Shown: one piece after another, positions 1-9,173 of the stretch
Numbering within the stretch: position 1 is the first letter of the stretch
Layout of the letters: each line of letters begins with the position of its first letter
Assembly (NCBI RefSeq): GCF_033705735.1
Contig: NZ_CP131130.1
Coordinates: 306,001 to 370,000, forward strand
Direction: 5' to 3'
Length of the DNA stretch: 64,000 nucleotides
DNA from: Shinella zoogloeoides
GTDB taxonomy: Bacteria; Pseudomonadota; Alphaproteobacteria; Rhizobiales; Rhizobiaceae
Position numbers and translations under genes: made by a program
Notes under the pieces: generated by a model
The model's database searches: none
What the model was told of the DNA's origin: nothing
What the model saw: only the letters and a program-made list of their open reading frames with translations

Positions 1-266
1 GCCTGCGCGAGGCCGCGGGGCTCGGGTTGTTCCGCATATTGGATCGAGATCCCCCAGGCGGAGCCATCCCCCAGAAGGTTCTGGAAGTGGGGCAGGTCCC
101 GGGGCGTCGAGATCAGGAGTATGTCCCTGATCCCCGCGAGCATCAGCGTCGATATGGGATAATATATCATCGGCTTGTCGTAGATCGGCATCAGCTGCTT
201 CGACATGGCGAGTGTCATCGGATGAAGACGCGTGCCGTTACCGCCCGCCAGAATGATGCCTTTCAT
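1..266 (-). CDS. rmlA: Glucose-1-phosphate thymidylyltransferase RmlA/RfbA (3' part beyond the left edge)
   Basis: First enzyme of dTDP-L-rhamnose synthesis: glucose-1-phosphate plus dTTP gives dTDP-glucose. The visible 88 codons are the N-terminus only. The nucleotide-binding signature [11 protein letters not shown] lies at residues 8-18, followed by [16 protein letters not shown], both typical of RmlA. The ATG at 266-264 is 40 bp downstream of rmlB in the same orientation, so rmlC-rmlB-rmlA form one leftward operon; rmlD would be expected beyond the edge but is not visible. Several codons are A/T-ending (around 165-185), unlike the flagellar genes nearby. Confidence 0.93.
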   Translation of the reverse strand, partial: MKGIILAGGNGTRLHPMTLAMSKQLMPIYDKPMIYYPISTLMLAGIRDILLISTPRDLPHFQNLLGDGSAWGISIQYAEQPEPRGLAQ

Positions 267-306
267 CGACTGGAACCCCGAAGAATATTGAAGGGAAAAT
301 GCTGCA

Positions 307-1362
307 TCAGCTGGCGTAAGCTTTCTGGGCGGTTTCCGCGAAGGTGTTGTCCGCGACAAGCGGCCCCCACCAGGCTTCGTTCTCGAGATACCAATGAACG
401 GTCGCGCGTATGCCGCTGTCGAAGTCGTAAGCCGCCTGCCAGCCCAGTTCGGCCTCCAGCTTCGAGGCGTCGATCGCATATCGGAAATCATGCCCGGGCC
501 GGTCGGCGACGAAGCGGATCAGGTCGGCATGCGGGCCGGATGCCGGGCGCAGTTCGTCCATGATCGCGCAGATGCGGTTTACGACATCGATGTTCCGGCG
601 CTCGTTGCGCCCGCCGACATTGTAGGTGGATCCCGCTCTGCCCTTGCGGGAGATGAGGTCGAGCGCGCGGACATGGTCCGAGACATGGAGCCAGTCGCGT
701 ATGTTGCGACCCGTGCCATAGACAGGCAGCGGCGCGCCCCTCGATGCCTTGACGATGATCGACGGTATCAGCTTCTCCGGATGCTGGTGCGGTCCGTAGT
801 TGTTCGAGCAGTTGGAAACCAGAACGGGCAGTCCGTAGGTCCGTCCCCATGCTGCGACGAGATGGTCGGAAGCGGCCTTCGATGCGGAATAGGGCGAGCT
901 TGGATCGTAAGGCGTCGTCTCGTCGAAGAGGCCGTCGCTTCCCAGCGAGCCAAAGACCTCGTCCGTCGAGACATGCAGGAAGCGAAAGGCTTCCCGCTCC
1001 GCGCCGGAGAGCGAGGACCAGTAGGACCGCGCCTGCTCAAGAAGCACGAACGTCCCCATGACGTTCGTCTCGATAAAGGCGCGCGAGCCGCTTATCGAAC
1101 GGTCCACATGGCTCTCCGCCGCGAGATGGATGACACGGTCCGGCCGGAAATCCTGAAACGCCAGCCGCATGAGAGGAGCGTCGCAGATGTCGGCTTTCAG
1201 GAAGCGGTAGTGGCCCTGCCCGCTTACGGCCGCCAGGGAGGCGAGATTGCCGGCATAGGTGATCTTGTCGACGTTCAGGACCTCGTCGCCCTTGTCCAGG
1301 ACAAGGTGGCGCACCAGCTCGGAACCTATGAAACCCGCGCCTCCCGTTACGAGCGTCCGCAT
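307..1362 (-). CDS. rmlB: dTDP-glucose 4,6-dehydratase RmlB
   Basis: Converts dTDP-glucose to dTDP-4-keto-6-deoxyglucose, the branch-point intermediate for rhamnose and for amino-deoxy sugars. This is an extended short-chain dehydrogenase of 351 residues, normal for the family. The NAD-binding GGAGFIG is at residues 7-13, the catalytic STDE at 132-135, and Tyr158-x3-Lys162 lies within YSASK. It starts at ATG 1362, 2 bp after the rmlC stop, so it is probably translationally coupled to rmlC. Its product could also feed the aminotransferase encoded at 2111. Confidence 0.96.
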   Translation of the reverse strand: MRTLVTGGAGFIGSELVRHLVLDKGDEVLNVDKITYAGNLASLAAVSGQGHYRFLKADICDAPLMRLAFQDFRPDRVIHLAAESHVDRSISGSRAFIETNVMGTFVLLEQARSYWSSLSGAEREAFRFLHVSTDEVFGSLGSDGLFDETTPYDPSSPYSASKAASDHLVAAWGRTYGLPVLVSNCSNNYGPHQHPEKLIPSIIVKASRGAPLPVYGTGRNIRDWLHVSDHVRALDLISRKGRAGSTYNVGGRNERRNIDVVNRICAIMDELRPASGPHADLIRFVADRPGHDFRYAIDASKLEAELGWQAAYDFDSGIRATVHWYLENEAWWGPLVADNTFAETAQKAYAS

Positions 1363-1364
1363 GA

Positions 1365-1925
1365 TCAGTTTTCCTTTTCAAGGATCGCCAGATCCCGCAA
1401 CCGCGGATGGCGACCGTCTTTTTCCGAGAGCGTTGCCTGCTTGAGGTCGAAGGGCCAGTCTATGCCGAGATCGGGGTCGTCCCAGGCGAGGCCCCGATCG
1501 TGGTCGGGGCTGTAATAGGCGGTCACCTTGTAGGCGACGAGGCAATCGGGCGTGAGGGTGCAGAAGCCGTGGGCGAACCCCGGTGGAATCCAGAACTGAA
1601 CGGCATCCCCGCCGCTCATGACGGTGGAAACGTGCTGCCCGAAGGACCTCGAACCCGGCCGGATATCCACGGCCACGTCGAAAATGGTCCCGGCAAGACA
1701 GGTGACGAGCTTGCCCTGGGCGCATGGATCCATCTGGAAGTGCAGCCCGCGGACGGTGCCGGGATTCTTGGAATGGGAGCGATTGTCCTGGACGAAGACG
1801 TGGTCGCCGGCCGCCTCCCGAAACGCGTCTTGCCGAAACGTTTCGGTGAAGTATCCCCGCTCGTCCTGAAACAGGCGCGATTCAAAAAGCAGGGGCCCTT
1901 CGATATTCAGGCGTTTTATGTGCAT
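1365..1925 (-). CDS. rmlC: dTDP-4-dehydrorhamnose 3,5-epimerase RmlC
   Basis: Cupin-fold epimerase acting on dTDP-4-keto-6-deoxyglucose, the third step to dTDP-rhamnose. It has 186 residues, the usual size. [12 protein letters not shown] near residues 19-30 and RGLHFQ with catalytic His62 are the family hallmarks, and the C-terminal DPDLGIDWP is also typical. It is the first gene of the leftward rmlCBA operon; a GAGG lies about 12 nt before the ATG. It is divergent from the aminotransferase gene across 185 bp, which must hold both promoters. Confidence 0.95.
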   Translation of the reverse strand: MHIKRLNIEGPLLFESRLFQDERGYFTETFRQDAFREAAGDHVFVQDNRSHSKNPGTVRGLHFQMDPCAQGKLVTCLAGTIFDVAVDIRPGSRSFGQHVSTVMSGGDAVQFWIPPGFAHGFCTLTPDCLVAYKVTAYYSPDHDRGLAWDDPDLGIDWPFDLKQATLSEKDGRHPRLRDLAILEKEN

Positions 1926-2110
1926 GCGCTCGGCGGACCTCTGGATGACGCTGCCGTTTTATAAACAGCGGCTTGTTTGAAGCTGACCAAACGCATCCTG
2001 CGCCGCCATCGTCCTTCGGCGGCCGTCGCGGCGGTGCGAAAGGTTCAGCCTCGCGTAAGGGAGCGTTGAAAGAATGATCGGGCTCCCCTCATCTCATCTG
2101 GAAGATCGCC

Positions 2111-3271
2111 TTGGCAATTCAGCTCTTCGTTCCCCGCTTTCATGTCGACGAATGCCTCGAGCAGATTCGGGAGTGCCTTGAGAAGGGCTGGACCGGCATG
2201 GGCTTCAAGACCCTCGAAATGGAAGCCGCGTGGAAGAGCTATACGGGGCTGGCGAACGCGCATTTCCTGAGCTCCAACACCGCCGGCCTTCATCTCGCGC
2301 TCGAGGTTTTCCGCCGCCGCTTCGGATGGCGGGAAGAAGACGAGATCATCACGACGCCGCTGACCTTCGTCTCCTCCAACCACGCCATCCTCTATGCCGG
2401 CCTGAAGCCCGTCTTTGCCGATGTCGACGAGTATCTCTGCCTCGATCCGCAGAGCGTGCGCGACCGGATCACCCCCAGGACCCGTGCCGTGATGTTCGTC
2501 GGTCTCGGCGGCAATAGCGGGCAATATGAGGCAATCCGGGACCTCTGCCGTGAACACGGGCTGAAGTTCATTCTGGACGCGGCGCATATGAGCGGCACGC
2601 GGATCGACGGCAGGCATGCCGGGCATGACGCGGACGTCTCGGTCTTCAGCTTCCAGGCCGTCAAGAATCTTCCGACGGCGGATTCCGGCATGATCTGCTT
2701 CGCTGAGGAAGAAGATGACGCCGCCGTCAGGAAGCTAAGCTGGCTCGGCATCAACAAGGACACGTTCTCGCGCACCGCGGCGCAGGGCGACTACAAGTGG
2801 ATGTATGACGTCGAAACGCTCGGCTACAAATACCACGGCAACTCGATCATGGCCGCCATCGCGCTCGTGCAGTTGAAGTATCTCGACGAGGAGAACACGT
2901 ATCGCCGGCAGCTTGCGGCCTGGTATGAGGAGGCGCTGCAAGGCCGCGATATCGGCCTTGTGCCGGTCGCCGCAAATTGCCAGTCATCCCGCCACCTGTT
3001 CCAGGTCCTCGTCCCCCGGCGCAACGAGACATTGGCGCAACTGAATGCCCGCCAGATATTCCCGGGTGTCCATTACCGCGACAATACCGAATACAGCCTC
3101 TATGCGTCCGGTGCCGGAACCTGCCCGCGCGCGGCGCAGGCGAGCAATTCCATAATCTCCCTGCCGCTGCACCTTTCCATGACACGGGAAGATGTCGGAA
3201 CCGTCGCGGAAAACCTCAGGGACATTGTGTCCCAGGCCTCGCCTACAGGAACCGGGCGTATTTCTGCCTGA
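2111..3271 (+). CDS. DegT/DnrJ/EryC1/StrS-family PLP sugar aminotransferase
   Basis: PLP-dependent aminotransferase that would aminate a keto group of a nucleotide-activated sugar for O-antigen, capsule or another surface glycan. The fold markers are SSNTAGLHLAL (residues 54-64), TPLTFVSSNHAILYAG (82-97), LDAAH with Asp156 for the pyridine nitrogen, and SFQAVKNLPT with Schiff-base Lys185. The length of 386 is normal. The start is taken as TTG at 2111, preceded by GGAAG at 2100-2104; the only later candidate, ATG 2198, would remove the first conserved helix. Neighbours suggest a dTDP-4-keto-6-deoxy sugar as substrate, but the regiochemistry (C3 or C4) cannot be read from the sequence. Its 3' end overlaps the convergent acetyltransferase by 29 bp. 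Confidence 0.85.
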   Translation: MAIQLFVPRFHVDECLEQIRECLEKGWTGMGFKTLEMEAAWKSYTGLANAHFLSSNTAGLHLALEVFRRRFGWREEDEIITTPLTFVSSNHAILYAGLKPVFADVDEYLCLDPQSVRDRITPRTRAVMFVGLGGNSGQYEAIRDLCREHGLKFILDAAHMSGTRIDGRHAGHDADVSVFSFQAVKNLPTADSGMICFAEEEDDAAVRKLSWLGINKDTFSRTAAQGDYKWMYDVETLGYKYHGNSIMAAIALVQLKYLDEENTYRRQLAAWYEEALQGRDIGLVPVAANCQSSRHLFQVLVPRRNETLAQLNARQIFPGVHYRDNTEYSLYASGAGTCPRAAQASNSIISLPLHLSMTREDVGTVAENLRDIVSQASPTGTGRISA

Positions 3272-3794
3272 TCCTGTCCCAGTCGGGACGCAGGATTTCA
3301 TGCTCCACCATGTCGTGCCTGCGGTCGCCGATCTGCAAGGCGGCGGGATGGAGGCCGCAGCGGCGCGCACCATAGATCTCATGAAATGTCAGGACGCGGA
3401 TATTGCCCTCGGCCGTGTGGGAAAACAGCCGTTTCATGTCCAGCGTCTCGAAGATGAAACGGTGCAGAAGCAGGACCGATTCCAGAAGCACGGGGCTGGA
3501 TTCGCCCATCACCCAGCGGCCCCATTCCATCTCGCCGTCGCCCACCGGATTGTAGGCGGCGAAAAAGCCGATGGGCGTGTCCCTGCCCAGCGGCTGGATG
3601 GCGAACATGTAGTCCTCCGGTCGGGTCATCTGGCGCCTTACCCAGGCGCGCTGCTCGTCCAGCGTAATGTCGAGCGGTGGCAGGAATTCCGTCAGATCGG
3701 GGCGCTGGCGAAGGGAAAGCATCAGCGGCGCGTCCGCCTCCTCGATGGGCCTCAGCATTACTTTCCGTCCGACCAAGGCTGACTGCGTCGCCAT
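3243..3794 (-). CDS. GNAT (RimJ/RimL-type) N-acetyltransferase
   Basis: A 183-residue acetyl-CoA-dependent N-acetyltransferase of the RimJ/RimL branch. The pattern is VMLRPIEEADAPLMLSLR near the start, a central Phe/Trp-rich strand region (IGFFAAYN, MEWGRWV) and a C-terminal helix ending in WDRIRQKYARFL. Members beside DegT aminotransferases (FdtC-, WecD- or PseH-like) acetylate the newly made amino sugar, so that role is inferred here. The ATG at 3794 is preferred over an upstream start at 3923 because the family alignment begins there and GTGGGA precedes it. It is convergent with, and overlaps, the aminotransferase gene. Confidence 0.75.
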   Translation of the reverse strand: MATQSALVGRKVMLRPIEEADAPLMLSLRQRPDLTEFLPPLDITLDEQRAWVRRQMTRPEDYMFAIQPLGRDTPIGFFAAYNPVGDGEMEWGRWVMGESSPVLLESVLLLHRFIFETLDMKRLFSHTAEGNIRVLTFHEIYGARRCGLHPAALQIGDRRHDMVEHEILRPDWDRIRQKYARFL

Positions 3795-3989
3795 TATCCC
3801 ACCGCTTGAAAACTGGAAGACCGTGCACCGGACCAAATCAGGCCGATGGTCCGGCCGCACTCTAGTTTCTTCTGCAGCTTGGCGAAAGGATTGCAAGAGG
3901 CTATCCGGCCGGCGCCGGGACATCGGGGCCCGCGCGCCGGCCTGCCACCCTCGCGCAAGCTTCGCCCTCTATGTCGTCATGTGAAATGG

Positions 3990-4010
3990 GCGACGCGTGT
4001 GGTGCGTCGC
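3990..4010 (+). promoter_or_regulatory. Stem-loop in the flhA leader
   Basis: A perfect 7-bp inverted repeat, GCGACGC and GCGTCGC with a 7-nt loop, ends about 31 nt before the flhA ATG. There is no T-run, so it is not a typical terminator. It may end transcripts from upstream or modulate translation of flhA. It is seen in the sequence, but function is unknown. Confidence 0.3.
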
Positions 4011-4041
4011 GGCCTCTCATGACGAGACGGGACGCATTCAG

Positions 4042-6129
4042 ATGGCGCAAGTACCGGCAATCAACCTTCCGAAGGTAAGCCCCAGCGGCCGCGATATCGC
4101 ATTCGCCGTGGGCATCCTGACGATCCTGTCGATCCTCTTCCTGCCGATCCCGGCCTTCATGATCGACATCGGCCTTGCCTTCTCGATCGCCTTTTCCGTG
4201 CTCATCCTCATGGTGGCGCTGTGGATCCAGCGGCCGCTCGATTTCTCGTCCTTCCCGACGGTCCTCCTCATCGCGACCATGGTGCGCCTCGCGCTCAACA
4301 TCGCGACGACCCGCGTCATCCTTTCCCACGGCAACGAGGGGCACGATGCGGCGGGCGGCGTGATCGCGGGCTTTGCCAGCCTCGTCATGTCCGGCGACTT
4401 CGTCATCGGGATCATCGTCTTCATGATCCTGATCGTGGTGAACTTCATCGTCATCACCAAGGGCGCGACGCGTATCGCCGAAGTCGGCGCCCGCTTCACC
4501 CTCGATGCCATCCCCGGCAAGCAGATGTCGATCGACGCCGACCTTTCCGCCGGCCTCATCGACGAGAAGCAGGCGCAGCTTCGCCGCCGCGAGCTGGAGG
4601 AGGAAAGCTCCTTCTTCGGCTCGATGGACGGTGCCTCGAAATTCGTGCGCGGCGATGCCATCGCCGGCCTTCTCATCACCGCCATCAATGTCTTCGGCGG
4701 CATCGTCATCGGCTATTTCCGCCACGGCATGGAGCTCGGCGAAGCCGCCGACGTCTTCGTGAAGCTGTCGGTCGGCGACGGCCTCGTCTCGCAGATTCCC
4801 GCCCTCATCGTCTCGCTCGCCGCCGGCCTCATCGTCTCGCGCGGCGGCACGGCAGGCTCCACCGACCAGGCGGTCATCAACCAGCTCTCCGGCTATCCGC
4901 GCGCGCTCTTCGTCGCCTCCGGCCTTATGACGCTGCTCGCGGTCATGCCGGGCCTGCCCTTCTTCCCCTTCATGGTCCTCGGCGGCGTCATGGCCTTCGG
5001 CGCCTGGATCATCCCGCGCCGTATCGAGGAGGAGAACCGCCTCAAGCGCGAAGCGGAGGCCCAGCAGGTCCAGGCGACGCGCGAGCAGGAGAAGGATTCC
5101 GTCAAGTCGGTGCTGAAGACCGCCGAGATCGAGCTGCTGCTCGGCAAGCAGGTTTCCACGCGTCTTCTCGGCGCGCATCAGGAACTGGCCTTCCGCGTCG
5201 GCAAGATGCGCAAGAAGTTCGCCGCGCAATACGGCTTCGTCGTGCCGGAGATCAAGGTCTCCGACGACATCACCATCCCGGACAAGTCCTACCAGATCCG
5301 CATCCACGGCACGACGATCGCCTCCAACATCGTGCGCGTCGGCGAAGTGCTGGTCGTCACCGGCGGCGGGCGCAAGCCGAGCGTGCCGGGCGACGATATC
5401 CGCGAGCCCGCCTTCGGCATGCCGGCCGTCTCGATCCTCGAGACCTTCGCCGACGACCTGCGCCGCGAGGGCTTCCACCCGATCGACAACGTCTCGGTGG
5501 TGCTCACGCACCTTTCCGAGGTCATCCGCAACAACCTGCCGCAGCTTCTCTCCTACAAGGACGTGAAGATCCTGATCGAGCGCCTCGATCCGGAATACCG
5601 CAAGCTCGCCGACGAGATCTGCTCCTCGCACATGTCCTATTCGGGCCTGCAGGCGGTGCTGAAGCTGCTGCTCGCCGAGCGCGTCTCCATCCGCAACCTG
5701 CATCTCATCCTCGAAGCGGTCGCCGAGCTTGCCCCGCATGTGCGCAAGACCGAGCAGATCGTCGAGCATGTACGCATCCGCATGGCGCAGCAGATCTGCG
5801 GCGACCTCACCGACAACGGCGTGCTGCCGGTGCTGCGCCTCGGCAACAAGTGGGACATGGTGTTCCACCAGGCGCTCAAGCGCGATTCGAAGGGCGAGAT
5901 CGTCGAGTTCGACATCGATCCGCGCCAGCTCGAGGAATTTTCCGAGCAGGCGACCCGGGTTATCCGCGAGTTTCTCGACCGCGGCACGCCCTTCGTACTG
6001 GTCACGTCGCCCGAATCCCGCTCTTATGTGCGCATGATCATCGAGCGCCTCTTCGCCACATTGCCGGTTCTCTCGCATGTCGAGCTTGCCAAGGGCATCG
6101 AGATCAAGATTCTCGGCTCCATTTCATGA
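4042..6129 (+). CDS. flhA: Flagellar type III export gate protein FlhA
   Basis: Inner-membrane core of the flagellar export gate, forming the nonameric ring that receives chaperone-substrate complexes and energises export with the proton-motive force. It has 695 residues. Several hydrophobic segments fill roughly residues 15-320, with the family signature around [20 protein letters not shown] and [17 protein letters not shown] charged linker ([16 protein letters not shown]) leads to the cytoplasmic domain. ATG 4042 ([11 protein letters not shown]) is chosen because rhizobial FlhA proteins start this way. It overlaps fliR by ATGA. No fliQ precedes it, although fliQ often does in rhizobia. Confidence 0.96.
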   Translation: MAQVPAINLPKVSPSGRDIAFAVGILTILSILFLPIPAFMIDIGLAFSIAFSVLILMVALWIQRPLDFSSFPTVLLIATMVRLALNIATTRVILSHGNEGHDAAGGVIAGFASLVMSGDFVIGIIVFMILIVVNFIVITKGATRIAEVGARFTLDAIPGKQMSIDADLSAGLIDEKQAQLRRRELEEESSFFGSMDGASKFVRGDAIAGLLITAINVFGGIVIGYFRHGMELGEAADVFVKLSVGDGLVSQIPALIVSLAAGLIVSRGGTAGSTDQAVINQLSGYPRALFVASGLMTLLAVMPGLPFFPFMVLGGVMAFGAWIIPRRIEEENRLKREAEAQQVQATREQEKDSVKSVLKTAEIELLLGKQVSTRLLGAHQELAFRVGKMRKKFAAQYGFVVPEIKVSDDITIPDKSYQIRIHGTTIASNIVRVGEVLVVTGGGRKPSVPGDDIREPAFGMPAVSILETFADDLRREGFHPIDNVSVVLTHLSEVIRNNLPQLLSYKDVKILIERLDPEYRKLADEICSSHMSYSGLQAVLKLLLAERVSIRNLHLILEAVAELAPHVRKTEQIVEHVRIRMAQQICGDLTDNGVLPVLRLGNKWDMVFHQALKRDSKGEIVEFDIDPRQLEEFSEQATRVIREFLDRGTPFVLVTSPESRSYVRMIIERLFATLPVLSHVELAKGIEIKILGSIS

Positions 6130-6878
6130 TCTCCGACCCGCAGGGCACGGTGCTGGCGCTGTTCGCCGCGTTCTGCCGTGTCGGCGGGTGTTTCATGCTC
6201 CTGCCGGGCTTTTCCTCCGCGCGCATGTCGATGCAGATCCGCCTGTTCCTGGCGGTCGCCGTGTCCATGGCGGTGCTGCCGCTGATGTGGGATACGATCT
6301 ATCCGCGCGCCTCCGGCCCGCTCGACGGCTATCTGACGATGATCACCTTCGAGACGCTGACCGGCGCGGTGATCGGCCTGATCGCCCGCTATTACGTGCT
6401 CGGCCTGCAGTTCGCCGGCACGGTGCTGACCATGATGATGGGCTTCAACTCGCCGCCGACGCCGGATGTGCTGGAAGACGCGGCCGAAAACCAGCTGACG
6501 AACCTTCTCTCCTTTACCGGCCTGCTGATACTCTTCCTTCTGGATTTCCATCACATCGTCCTTCGGGCGCTGATCGATTCCTACAATGTCATGCCGCTCG
6601 GCGGCGGCTTCAATCCGCAGAGTGCGCTCATCACGCTCACCGATACGCTGAGCCAGACCTTCATGATCATGCTGCGGCTCGCCAGCCCGTTCATCCTCTA
6701 CGGTCTGGTGTTCAACGTCTCCGTCGGCCTCGTCAACAAGCTGGCGCCGCAGATCCCGATCTACTTCATCTCGCTGCCCTTCATCATCATGGGCGGCATG
6801 CTGCTGCTGTATTTCGGCGTGTCCTCGCTCCTGGAAATCTTCACCGCCGGCTTCCTGCCGGTCTTCCGGGGAGGCTGA
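6126..6878 (+). CDS. fliR: Flagellar type III export protein FliR
   Basis: Export-gate subunit that assembles with FliP and FliQ into the helical entry pore. It is a 250-residue polytopic protein. Recognisable parts are [20 protein letters not shown] near residues 16-35, a second helix with [36 protein letters not shown], and [27 protein letters not shown]. It starts at ATG 6126, overlapping the flhA stop, and ends 1 bp before the next ORF, so flhA-fliR and the following small gene are one translationally coupled operon. Confidence 0.93.
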   Translation: MISDPQGTVLALFAAFCRVGGCFMLLPGFSSARMSMQIRLFLAVAVSMAVLPLMWDTIYPRASGPLDGYLTMITFETLTGAVIGLIARYYVLGLQFAGTVLTMMMGFNSPPTPDVLEDAAENQLTNLLSFTGLLILFLLDFHHIVLRALIDSYNVMPLGGGFNPQSALITLTDTLSQTFMIMLRLASPFILYGLVFNVSVGLVNKLAPQIPIYFISLPFIIMGGMLLLYFGVSSLLEIFTAGFLPVFRGG

Positions 6879-6879
6879 C

Positions 6880-7278
6880 ATGGCGCAGAACCGCTCGGAC
6901 AAGCTCAAGCGGCTGGTGACGGTGCAGCGCCATCTGGAGAAGATGGCGGAGATCGACCTTGCCAGCACCACCCGCCAGCGGCAGGAAGTGGCGGAGACGA
7001 TGACCGTGGTGGTCGATGCGATCAACTCGCTCGATCCGGTGCACCGCAGCTTCTCGCGGCACTATTCCGGCCAGTACAGCAGGCTCCAGCAGCAGGAGCA
7101 GATGCTGGCAAACGTGCAGGAAATGCACGAGATGCGCGTCGTGCGTGAGCGCACCAAGGGCGACCGGATGGAAGACCGCATGAAGGAGGCGCGCGACGCC
7201 GAGGACCGCGCGGCTGCGGACGACGCGATCTACGATCTCATCGACCAGCATCTCGCCTACAGGTCGGACGACACGTAG
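6880..7278 (+). CDS. FliJ-like coiled-coil protein of the flagellar operon
   Basis: A 132-residue, very charged, alpha-helical protein without membrane segments. Two heptad-rich stretches (about 8-55 and 65-125) would form an antiparallel coiled coil. This size and architecture resemble FliJ, the stalk of the export ATPase FliI, and it follows fliR directly. Sequence identity to FliJ is not evident by eye, so the assignment rests on architecture and position. Rhizobial genomes carry an unnamed ORF at this place. Confidence 0.55.
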   Translation: MAQNRSDKLKRLVTVQRHLEKMAEIDLASTTRQRQEVAETMTVVVDAINSLDPVHRSFSRHYSGQYSRLQQQEQMLANVQEMHEMRVVRERTKGDRMEDRMKEARDAEDRAAADDAIYDLIDQHLAYRSDDT

Positions 7279-7566
7279 GTCCTTTCGACTATCCGGCCAA
7301 ATATCCGGAAAGACAGGCGATTTACCGTCCTCTCATCAAGCTTGCGTGAAAATGGATTCGGCGGCCGGTGGCGTCACGGCTTCGTCATCCGCCACCAGCC
7401 TCCCGTAAGGTTGAGCAGCGATAGTCGCATCAGGACGATGACGAGGTTTGCCGAAGCAGCCGTGGCAATGGCGCGGGCGGACCGGATGTCCACTATGGTC
7501 ATGAGGCCGGCGGACCGCCATGAGGACGGGTCCGGCACGCGGGAATCACCTGAAAGGCTTTGAGAC

Positions 7567-8130
7567 GTGGCAATAACTCCCCCCAGCGATCTGGTGCTCG
7601 ACGTTGTGCGCGCCGCCGATCCGGCACAGGTTCAGGAAGCGCAGGCCAAGCTGAAATCGAACAGGGCCGCCTTCGAGGCGACCAGCCTTGCCGAGGCGGG
7701 CGCCGGCTTCCAGGCCGCCGTCGGCATTCTCAATCGGGATACGACCACCGCCAGCCACGCGGCGAGCGCGGGCGTTCAGGCTGTCGGCGGAAAGAATATC
7801 CCGGAGCACCTGCGCAAGTTCGAATCCATGGTGCTGCAGAATTTCGTGAAGTCGATGATGCCCGCCGAGAGCGAGGAGCTTTACGGCAAGGGCACGGCCG
7901 GCGAGATGTGGCGCGGCATGATGGCCGACCAGCTCGGCGATGCGATCGCCAAGGGCGGCGGTATCGGCATTGCCGAAAGCCTCGCCAAGAAGAGCGGCAT
8001 CACCACCAATCCGCGGGACAAGGATGTCGACCGCGTCGCCGCCGGCATGGTGCAGACCATGCAGCGCGAGGCCTTTGCCGACCTGACGCCCGGCATCAAG
8101 GACGATCACAAGAAATCGCATAAGGTTTAA
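7567..8130 (+). CDS. flgJ: Rod-binding protein, FlgJ N-terminal/CheL domain
   Basis: A 187-residue protein with the rod-binding domain of FlgJ but no C-terminal peptidoglycan hydrolase, as is normal in alphaproteobacteria (CheL type). The core LRKFESMVLQNFVKSMMPAESEELYGKGTAG at about 81-111, followed by GEMWRGMMADQLGDAIAKGGGIGIA, is the domain signature. It is thought to cap or scaffold the growing rod in the periplasm. The start is GTG 7567. It is separated from the previous gene by 288 bp and from the next by 15 bp. Confidence 0.85.
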   Translation: MAITPPSDLVLDVVRAADPAQVQEAQAKLKSNRAAFEATSLAEAGAGFQAAVGILNRDTTTASHAASAGVQAVGGKNIPEHLRKFESMVLQNFVKSMMPAESEELYGKGTAGEMWRGMMADQLGDAIAKGGGIGIAESLAKKSGITTNPRDKDVDRVAAGMVQTMQREAFADLTPGIKDDHKKSHKV

Positions 8131-8145
8131 GCGGAGCATAACAAA

Positions 8146-8514
8146 ATGGAACAGGCGAACAACGAACTCCGGATCCGCACCGTTCTCGGCCGACTCGAGA
8201 CGATCATCGACAACGAGAACGACAGCATCGGCAGCGACCCGGAATTCGACCTGCCGACGTCGAACGCCCACAAGAGCCGCTGCCTCTATGAGCTCGCCAT
8301 GCTGACGCGCGACGTGCCGCCGGACGAGGTGCCGCCGACCTTCTCCACGCAGCTCGGGCGCCTGCGCGAAAAGCTGGCCACGAACGCCCAGCGCATCTCC
8401 GCCCATCTGGAAGCCGTGCGCGAGGTCGTCACCATCCTGAAGAATGCCGTGCAGGACCTCGAGGCTGACGGCACCTATTCGCAGGAACAGTTCCGCCTGG
8501 GTTACGGCACATGA
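8146..8514 (+). CDS. FlgN-like flagellar chaperone (putative)
   Basis: A 122-residue helical protein with no signal peptide. It has the FlgN pattern: an N-terminal helix with a conserved-looking E-N-D pair (LETIIDNENDS), a 'K/SRCLYELAML' helix, then LREKLATNAQRISAHLEAVREV and a C-terminal GTYSQEQF. FlgN keeps the hook-junction proteins FlgK and FlgL soluble and delivers them to FlhA. The position between flgJ and an overlapping downstream gene supports a flagellar role; the family call is by pattern only. Confidence 0.6.
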   Translation: MEQANNELRIRTVLGRLETIIDNENDSIGSDPEFDLPTSNAHKSRCLYELAMLTRDVPPDEVPPTFSTQLGRLREKLATNAQRISAHLEAVREVVTILKNAVQDLEADGTYSQEQFRLGYGT

Positions 8515-9038
8515 TCAAGCTCGTCGGCACCGGCGTCTGGATCCTCGCGATCACGCTCGCCTCGGTCTATTTCTCGCTGAAGATGGCCTCGGCCCCCAAG
8601 GTCGACACGGCCGCCGCCGCGCGCGAGGCCGCGATGGAATTCGTCAGCGGCTATACGACCACCGTGCCGGTGATCGGCGAGGGCGGCGTCAGCGGCTACC
8701 TGCTGACCAAGCTCGCCTACAAGGCCAACAAGGAGCTTGCCGCCAAGCAGGTCGTGCCGCTGCCGGAGATGATTACCGACGAACTCTATACCCTGCTCGT
8801 CGGCAAGAAGATGATCGATGTCGGGGCGACCGGCAATTTCGATCTCGACGCCTTCCGCGGCGTGGTGAAGGAGGGGCTGAACCGTCGCTTCGGCGCGGAG
8901 GTCATCGCCGAGGTCTATGTCGAGCAGATCGACTATCTCACCACCGCCTCCGTGGAGGATCCGCCGCAGAAGAAGGGCGTGACCCTTTTGAAGGGCGAAG
9001 TCCCGACCGTCGAGCAGACGCAGAAGAGCGGGCACTGA
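8511..9038 (+). CDS. Single-TM protein at the end of the flagellar operon, unknown function
   Basis: A 175-residue protein that starts with one hydrophobic segment (residues 4-24, LVGTGVWILAITLASVYFSL), probably a signal anchor, followed by a periplasmic domain. The domain looks mixed alpha/beta, with repeated 'VVKEGLNRRFGAEVIAEVYVEQIDYL' near 120-145. The topology resembles FliL, but I see no clear FliL motif. It overlaps the preceding FlgN-like gene by ATGA, so it is translationally coupled. It is the last gene of the flagellar block. Confidence 0.7.
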   Translation: MIKLVGTGVWILAITLASVYFSLKMASAPKVDTAAAAREAAMEFVSGYTTTVPVIGEGGVSGYLLTKLAYKANKELAAKQVVPLPEMITDELYTLLVGKKMIDVGATGNFDLDAFRGVVKEGLNRRFGAEVIAEVYVEQIDYLTTASVEDPPQKKGVTLLKGEVPTVEQTQKSGH

Positions 9039-9051
9039 TCCCCGCCATATA

Positions 9052-9151
9052 GCAATTCCGGCAAAAGTGCGCAGCGGTTTTGCGTCCGGAGTTGCGTAGA
9101 AACAAGGAGATAGAGCGTTCTCGCGATTCGGGGAAAAGCGGAAACGCTCTA
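9052..9151. repeat. Rhizobial dispersed intergenic repeat, copy 1
   Basis: A mosaic of two imperfect palindromes between the flagellar block and the convergent wecG-like gene. The first unit runs from GCAATTCCGGCAAAAG to GTCCGGAGTTGC (9052-9096). The second is a perfect 9-bp inverted repeat, TAGAGCGTT (9111-9119) and AACGCTCTA (9143-9151). The first unit recurs near the right edge at 63872. Such short palindromic elements are common between genes in Rhizobiaceae. Confidence 0.7.
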
Positions 9152-9173
9152 GGAGTGCAGGAAGGCCGGTTCG

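Noticed and set aside
3901..6078. 725-residue open frame on the minus strand opposite flhA
   Set aside because: Asp/Glu/Arg/His-rich product without family motifs; it is the antisense shadow of flhA in GC-rich DNA.
4221..6878. 885-residue plus-strand frame spanning flhA and fliR
   Set aside because: Only its end, from 6126, is a gene (fliR). The front part is an out-of-frame Arg/His-rich reading of flhA.
7279..7566. Short frames on both strands in the gap before flgJ
   Set aside because: The plus frame (7342-7563) and the minus frames have no convincing ribosome-binding site or family pattern; a 43-residue minus frame with a weakly hydrophobic stretch is too little to call.
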